In this document: positions 60,581 through 64,000 of the stretch, piece after piece
How positions within the stretch are numbered: the first letter of the stretch is position 1
Layout of the letters: each line of letters opens with the position of its first letter
NCBI RefSeq assembly: GCF_006438955.1
Contig: NZ_RCZK01000006.1
Span: forward strand, 124,001 to 188,000
Length of the DNA stretch: 64,000 nt
Reading direction: 5' to 3'
Source of the DNA: Sphingomonas oligophenolica
Lineage (GTDB): Bacteria; Pseudomonadota; Alphaproteobacteria; Sphingomonadales; Sphingomonadaceae
Program-made: the position numbers and the translations under genes
Notes under the pieces: model-generated
The model's database searches: none
Told to the model about the DNA's origin: nothing
What the model saw: the letters and a program-made list of their open reading frames with translations, nothing else

Positions 60581-61588
60581 TTAGAGGAACGCCGCCATCG
60601 CGGTGGCGGTGTCGACCATCCGGTTCGAAAAGCCCCATTCGTTGTCGTACCAGCTGACCACGCGGACCAGCTTGCCGTCGAGCACCGCGGTCTCGAGGCT
60701 GTCGACCGTCGAGGAAGCCGGGGTGTGAACGATGTCGATCGAGACCAGCGGCTCGTCCGAATAGACGAGCACGCCCTTGAGCGGCCCGCTTTCCGACGCC
60801 GCCTTCAGGATCGCATTGACCTCGTCGCGCGTCGTGTCGCGCTTGGGGGTGAAGGTCAGGTCGACCAGGCTGCCGTCGGGCACGGGCACGCGCACCGCGG
60901 AGCCGTCGAGCCGCCCCTTGAGTTCGGGCAGCACCTCGCCCACCGCGCGCGCCGCGCCGGTGGTGGTCGGGATCATGCTCATCCCCGCGGCGCGCGCGCG
61001 GCGCAGGTCGGGGTGTATCTGGTCGAGGATCTTCTGGTCGTTGGTATAGGCGTGGATCGTCGTCATCAGCCCACGCTCGATCCCGATCGAATCGTTGAGC
61101 ACCTTCGCGACGGGCGCCAGGCAGTTGGTGGTGCACGACGCGTTCGAGACGATATTGTGGTCGGCGGTCAGCTTGTCGTGGTTGACGCCATAGACGACGG
61201 TCAGGTCGACGCCCTTGCCGGGGGCCGAAATCAGCACCTTCTTCGCGCCCGCATCGATATGTTTCTGGCACGACGTCTGGTCGGTGAAGAAGCCGGTGCA
61301 TTCGAGGACGAGATCGACGCCGAGTTCCCGGTGCGGCAAATTGGCGGGATCGCGCTCGGCGGTGACGCGGATGCGCTTGCCGTCGATGACCAGGTCGTCG
61401 CCCTCGGCCGACACCGCGCCGGGATATTTGCCGTGGACGCTGTCGCGGCTGAACAGCCATGCGTTCGATTTGGCATCGGCGAGGTCGTTGATCGTGACGA
61501 GTTCGAGATCGCCGCCACGCTCCATCATCGCGCGCGCCACCAAGCGCCCGATCCGACCGAAGCCGTTGATCGCAACCTTCACCGTCAT
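60581..61588 (-). CDS. gap: Glyceraldehyde-3-phosphate dehydrogenase
   Basis: A 335-residue NAD-dependent enzyme. It has the dinucleotide loop [15 protein letters not shown], the catalytic cysteine C152 in [29 protein letters not shown] and [13 protein letters not shown]. It makes 1,3-bisphosphoglycerate in glycolysis. The start at 61588 follows GGGAG. Together with pgk and fba it forms the lower-glycolysis cluster. Confidence 0.97.
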   Translation of the reverse strand: MTVKVAINGFGRIGRLVARAMMERGGDLELVTINDLADAKSNAWLFSRDSVHGKYPGAVSAEGDDLVIDGKRIRVTAERDPANLPHRELGVDLVLECTGFFTDQTSCQKHIDAGAKKVLISAPGKGVDLTVVYGVNHDKLTADHNIVSNASCTTNCLAPVAKVLNDSIGIERGLMTTIHAYTNDQKILDQIHPDLRRARAAGMSMIPTTTGAARAVGEVLPELKGRLDGSAVRVPVPDGSLVDLTFTPKRDTTRDEVNAILKAASESGPLKGVLVYSDEPLVSIDIVHTPASSTVDSLETAVLDGKLVRVVSWYDNEWGFSNRMVDTATAMAAFL

Positions 61589-61760
61589 GTCGAACTCCCT
61601 GGCTTGGCTTGGCGGTATCGAGCCCGCCTGAATGGCGGTGCCTTTGCGGGGGCGCGCCCTGCTGTCAACCGCACGCGATGGTGAAACGCCCCGTCGCACG
61701 CCGACCCGCCCGCGGCAAAATCGGGTTGTCGCGCCGTCATGGCGTGCTATCCCGAGAGTC

Positions 61761-61943
61761 ATGGCCGCTACCCATCCCGCTACCGACCGGATCGACGACG
61801 CGATCGCGCGAATCGAGGCCGCGATCGATACCCGCGCGACCGCCGCCGAACGCCTGTCGCACCGCCATGCCGCGCTGAAGGCGCGGATGGCCGAAGCGGT
61901 CGCCGCGCTCGACGAGGTCATCGCACGCGAAAGCGCGTCCTGA
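61761..61943 (+). CDS. Small coiled-coil protein upstream of zapA
   Basis: A 60-residue helical protein with heptad-like charged residues ([46 protein letters not shown]). Its stop overlaps the zapA start (TGATG). Small coiled-coil proteins before zapA are common in sphingomonads; this one may help in cell division (inference). Confidence 0.7.
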   Translation: MAATHPATDRIDDAIARIEAAIDTRATAAERLSHRHAALKARMAEAVAALDEVIARESAS

Positions 61944-62251
61944 TGGCCGACGTCACGCTCACCATCGGTGGCCGTCCGCACACCGTCGCGTGCCGCGATG
62001 GCGAAGAGGCGCGGGTCACGCTGCTGGGGCAGATGATCGAGGATCGCTGGGCGATGGCGTCGCGCGCCGCGGGGGCCGCCGGATCCGAACGCGCGATGCT
62101 GTTCGTGGCGCTGATGCTCGCCGACGATCTGGACGAGGCGGCCAATCGCGCCCCCGTCGGCGCCGCGGTCAGCGAGTCCGCGCTCGCGCGGATCGCGGAT
62201 CGGCTTGAGGCGCTTGCCGAAGCCCTTGAGCATTCCCCGCAAAGCGCCTAA
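61943..62251 (+). CDS. zapA: Cell division protein ZapA
   Basis: A 102-residue protein with the ZapA N-terminal domain ([32 protein letters not shown]) and a C-terminal helix that forms coiled coils. It binds and bundles FtsZ filaments. In many proteobacteria zapA precedes 6S RNA and a folate cyclo-ligase, the same order as here. Confidence 0.88.
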   Translation: MADVTLTIGGRPHTVACRDGEEARVTLLGQMIEDRWAMASRAAGAAGSERAMLFVALMLADDLDEAANRAPVGAAVSESALARIADRLEALAEALEHSPQSA

Positions 62252-62257
62252 ATGAAA

Positions 62258-62420
62258 GGCGGCGGGTTCTGCCCGGTACGAGCCTTTATTATCCCTGAGG
62301 CTATTCATCTTCCTAGGGGACTGTCCCTGCCCGGGCCCTGGTCCGACGCACATGGTTCCCACCTGACGTACCGTGCGTCAGAGGATAACCCGGCAAACGA
62401 CCATGGTGGGCCCGCCACCC
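62258..62420 (+). ncRNA. ssrS: 6S RNA
   Basis: A roughly 160-nt region between zapA and the cyclo-ligase. The ends GGCGGCGGGTT (62259-62269) and GGGCCCGCC (62408-62416) can pair as the closing stem. The middle contains a 5' arm with TTCTGCCCGGTACGAGCC and a 3' arm with GGTCCGACGCACATGGTT that can form a long bulged hairpin, as in 6S RNA, which binds sigma-70 RNA polymerase. The conserved gene order strongly supports it; the exact ends are approximate. Confidence 0.82.
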
Positions 62421-62427
62421 ACCGGCC

Positions 62428-62982
62428 ATGACGGGATCGAGCAAGCCGGACCTGCGCGCGCGATTGCGCGCCGCGCGTCGCGCCTATGCCCCCGTCGCGA
62501 TCCTCGTGCCCGACAGCTTCCGCGCCAGATTGTCCCCCCGCCTCATCATCGCCTCCTATATTCCGGTCGGCAGCGAGGCCGATCCCGCACCGTTTGCGCA
62601 AGCTGCGACCGCCGCAGGGTGCAGGATCGCGCTCCCCCATGTGGTCGATCACGCAACGCCGTTGCGGTTTCTGGCGTGGGCGACCGGCGCGGCGCTGGTG
62701 ACGGGGCCGTTCGGGTTGCGACAACCCGCCGCCGATGCCCCCGAACTCGCCCCCGACATCATCCTTACCCCGCTGGTCGGCTTCGATCGCCGCGGCGCCA
62801 GACTCGGCCAGGGCGCGGGCCATTACGACCGCGCCTTCCTTGCCTATCCCGATGCCTGGCGGGTCGGGGTTGCGTTCGCGGGTCAGGAGGTCGAATTGCT
62901 CCCCATCGACGCGTGGGACATGCCGCTCCACGCGATTGCCACCGACAAGGAATGGATCGTGCCCCGATGGACCGTATCGTGA
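62428..62982 (+). CDS. 5-formyltetrahydrofolate cyclo-ligase
   Basis: A 184-residue enzyme with the C-terminal signature DIILTPLVGFDRRGARLGQGAGHYDRAF and an N-terminal ATP-binding region (KPDLRARLRAARR). It turns 5-formyltetrahydrofolate into 5,10-methenyltetrahydrofolate using ATP. The pairing with 6S RNA upstream is typical of proteobacteria. The ATG at 62428 has no strong ribosome-binding site but fits the family start. Confidence 0.92.
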   Translation: MTGSSKPDLRARLRAARRAYAPVAILVPDSFRARLSPRLIIASYIPVGSEADPAPFAQAATAAGCRIALPHVVDHATPLRFLAWATGAALVTGPFGLRQPAADAPELAPDIILTPLVGFDRRGARLGQGAGHYDRAFLAYPDAWRVGVAFAGQEVELLPIDAWDMPLHAIATDKEWIVPRWTVS

Positions 62983-63191
62983 CCCCGAGCTGGCGCAAGC
63001 CGGCGGGGATGCTCATCATCCTCACGCTGCTACTGCTGTGGTGCGTCGCGATCGTCAGCCTGTCGGGGCTGGTGGGCCGCTGGCACTGGGCGCTGCAACT
63101 GGCGTTCTACATCGCCGCCGGCATCGCATGGCTGTGGCTACTGCCGATGCGGCGGATGCTGTCGTGGATGGAAACGGGACGATTTCGCTAG
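62967..63191 (+). CDS. DUF2842-type small membrane protein
   Basis: A 74-residue protein with two helices (residues about 14-33 and 43-61) and the motif WLWLLPMRRMLSWM near its end, as in DUF2842 proteins of alphaproteobacteria. The function is unknown. It overlaps the cyclo-ligase end by 16 bases, suggesting co-translation. Confidence 0.8.
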   Translation: MDRIVTPSWRKPAGMLIILTLLLLWCVAIVSLSGLVGRWHWALQLAFYIAAGIAWLWLLPMRRMLSWMETGRFR

Positions 63192-63208
63192 GCATCCCGG
63201 CGGAGGGA

Positions 63209-63285
<77 letters not shown>

Positions 63286-63330
63286 TTGGAAAGCGTGAGG
63301 CGCGGCCACTAGGCGACCCACCCTACCCTG

Positions 63331-64000
63331 TCAACCGCCCGACGGGTCGATCCCGCCGTTCGCGTCGTCCGCCGCGGCGGCGCGGGTCCGGGGGCCATCG
63401 ACCAGGGTGCCGTGTTCGAACAGGAAGCCCGCAATATCGGGCTTGCCCGCGGCGCGGATCACGGTCTGGATAATGATCAGCAGCGGCACCGCGAGCAGCG
63501 CGCCCGCGGTCCCCCAGACCCAGCTCCAGAAGCTGAGCGAGATGAGGATCATGATCGGGTTGATCGTCAGCCGATGCCCGACGACCACAGGAGTGATCGC
63601 ATTCGCCTCGATCAGGTGCAGTCCATACATCACCGCGGGTGGCAGCATCGCGACCCACACGTCGCTGAACGTCATCAGCCCGCCCAGCGCCAGCAGGAAC
63701 GCCGCGATCACCGGCCCGAAATAGGGGATGTAGTTGAGCAACGCGACGATCCCGCCCCACATCAGCGGATAGGGCATCCCGATCAGATACAGCGCCAGCG
63801 CCACGCTGAGCCCCAGCACGATGTTGATGAGGGTAATCGTGCCGAGATAGGCGGAGACGTCATCGACCACATCCTGGATCACCCGCGCGGTCGCCATCGC
63901 GCCGTCGAAGCTGCTCCGCCCGGTGATCGTCTGCTGGCGCATCCGCGTCCACCCGGCGAGGAAGAAGAATACCGTCAGGATGCTGAAGACGAACTGGACC
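63331..64000 (-). CDS. AI-2E-family transporter, C-terminal part
   Basis: The 5' end of this gene lies outside the window; 222 residues are visible, preceded by FVFSILTVFFFLAGWTRMRQQ. It has five or six membrane helices with the family pattern ALLNYIPYFGPVIAAFLLALGGL and VVGHRLTINPIMILISLSFWSWVWGTAGALLAVPL (the conserved G-x-x-P motifs of AI-2E/PerM transporters). It probably exports a small molecule or ion; the substrate is unclear. Confidence 0.85.
   Translation of the reverse strand, partial: VQFVFSILTVFFFLAGWTRMRQQTITGRSSFDGAMATARVIQDVVDDVSAYLGTITLINIVLGLSVALALYLIGMPYPLMWGGIVALLNYIPYFGPVIAAFLLALGGLMTFSDVWVAMLPPAVMYGLHLIEANAITPVVVGHRLTINPIMILISLSFWSWVWGTAGALLAVPLLIIIQTVIRAAGKPDIAGFLFEHGTLVDGPRTRAAAADDANGGIDPSGG

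Overview
The window is chromosomal DNA from an alphaproteobacterium, most likely a sphingomonad (Sphingomonas or a close relative). The support is the high GC content with GC-rich third codon positions, the order of the general secretion (gsp) genes, a complete exosortase A (XrtA) exopolysaccharide locus, DUF6481- and DUF2842-type small proteins, zapA followed by 6S RNA and a folate cyclo-ligase, and an ornithine decarboxylase paired with a deoxyhypusine-synthase-like enzyme. That last pair fits the homospermidine known as the main polyamine of Sphingomonas sensu stricto. All calls come from reading the sequence; no database search was run.

Layout. 1-5.3 kb: end of a ferredoxin-NADP reductase, tRNA-Pro, small proteins, a threonine dehydratase divergent from a polyamine pair, then a MAPEG membrane protein and a small HTH-like protein. 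5.3-20.7 kb: the XrtA/EPS locus. Its minus-strand genes are exosortase-EpsI fusion, glycosyltransferase, FemAB-like protein, polysaccharide deacetylase, AAA ATPase, outer-membrane protein, tyrosine autokinase, chain-length determinant, export lipoprotein, PLP decarboxylase and acyl-CoA ligase. Its plus-strand genes are an acyl carrier protein and two alpha/beta hydrolases with unusual nucleophiles. 20.7-26.5 kb: trxB, tRNA-Met, a 2H phosphoesterase, kup and a divergent Lrp/ald pair. 26.7-31.6 kb: cytochrome c maturation genes (ccmC, D, E, F, G, H, I order on the minus strand, no ccmA or ccmB). 31.6-32.8 kb: leucine-type dehydrogenase and tRNA-His. 32.8-44.2 kb: a complete type II secretion operon gspC-N without the prepilin peptidase. 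44.3-50.4 kb: a prolyl-hydroxylase-like dioxygenase, a lipoprotein/TonB-receptor pair with a possible Pho box, another lipoprotein and tRNA-Val. 50.5-56.7 kb: HU, lon, an M1 peptidase operon and thiE. 56.8-61.6 kb: a small exported protein in an AT-rich patch, then fba, a MazF-type toxin-antitoxin pair, pgk, a MOSC protein and gap. 61.7-64 kb: zapA, 6S RNA, folate cyclo-ligase, a DUF2842 protein, tRNA-Asp and a truncated AI-2E-family transporter.

The genes work together in four main modules. The first makes, modifies and exports an exosortase-linked polysaccharide, together with a ligase/decarboxylase/carrier/hydrolase sub-module whose product is unknown. The second is the T2SS, with a nearby outer-membrane lipoprotein plus TonB receptor that could be a client. 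The third is cytochrome c maturation. The fourth is lower glycolysis (fba, pgk, gap).

The most striking features beyond ordinary annotation are palindromic repeats that have become coding sequence. One supplies most of an unusually long GspG prepilin leader and another sits in a CcmF loop. Other repeats lie beside or carry ribosome-binding sites. A second highlight is a hairpin upstream of ornithine decarboxylase that hides its Shine-Dalgarno sequence and is spanned by a 30-codon upstream ORF.
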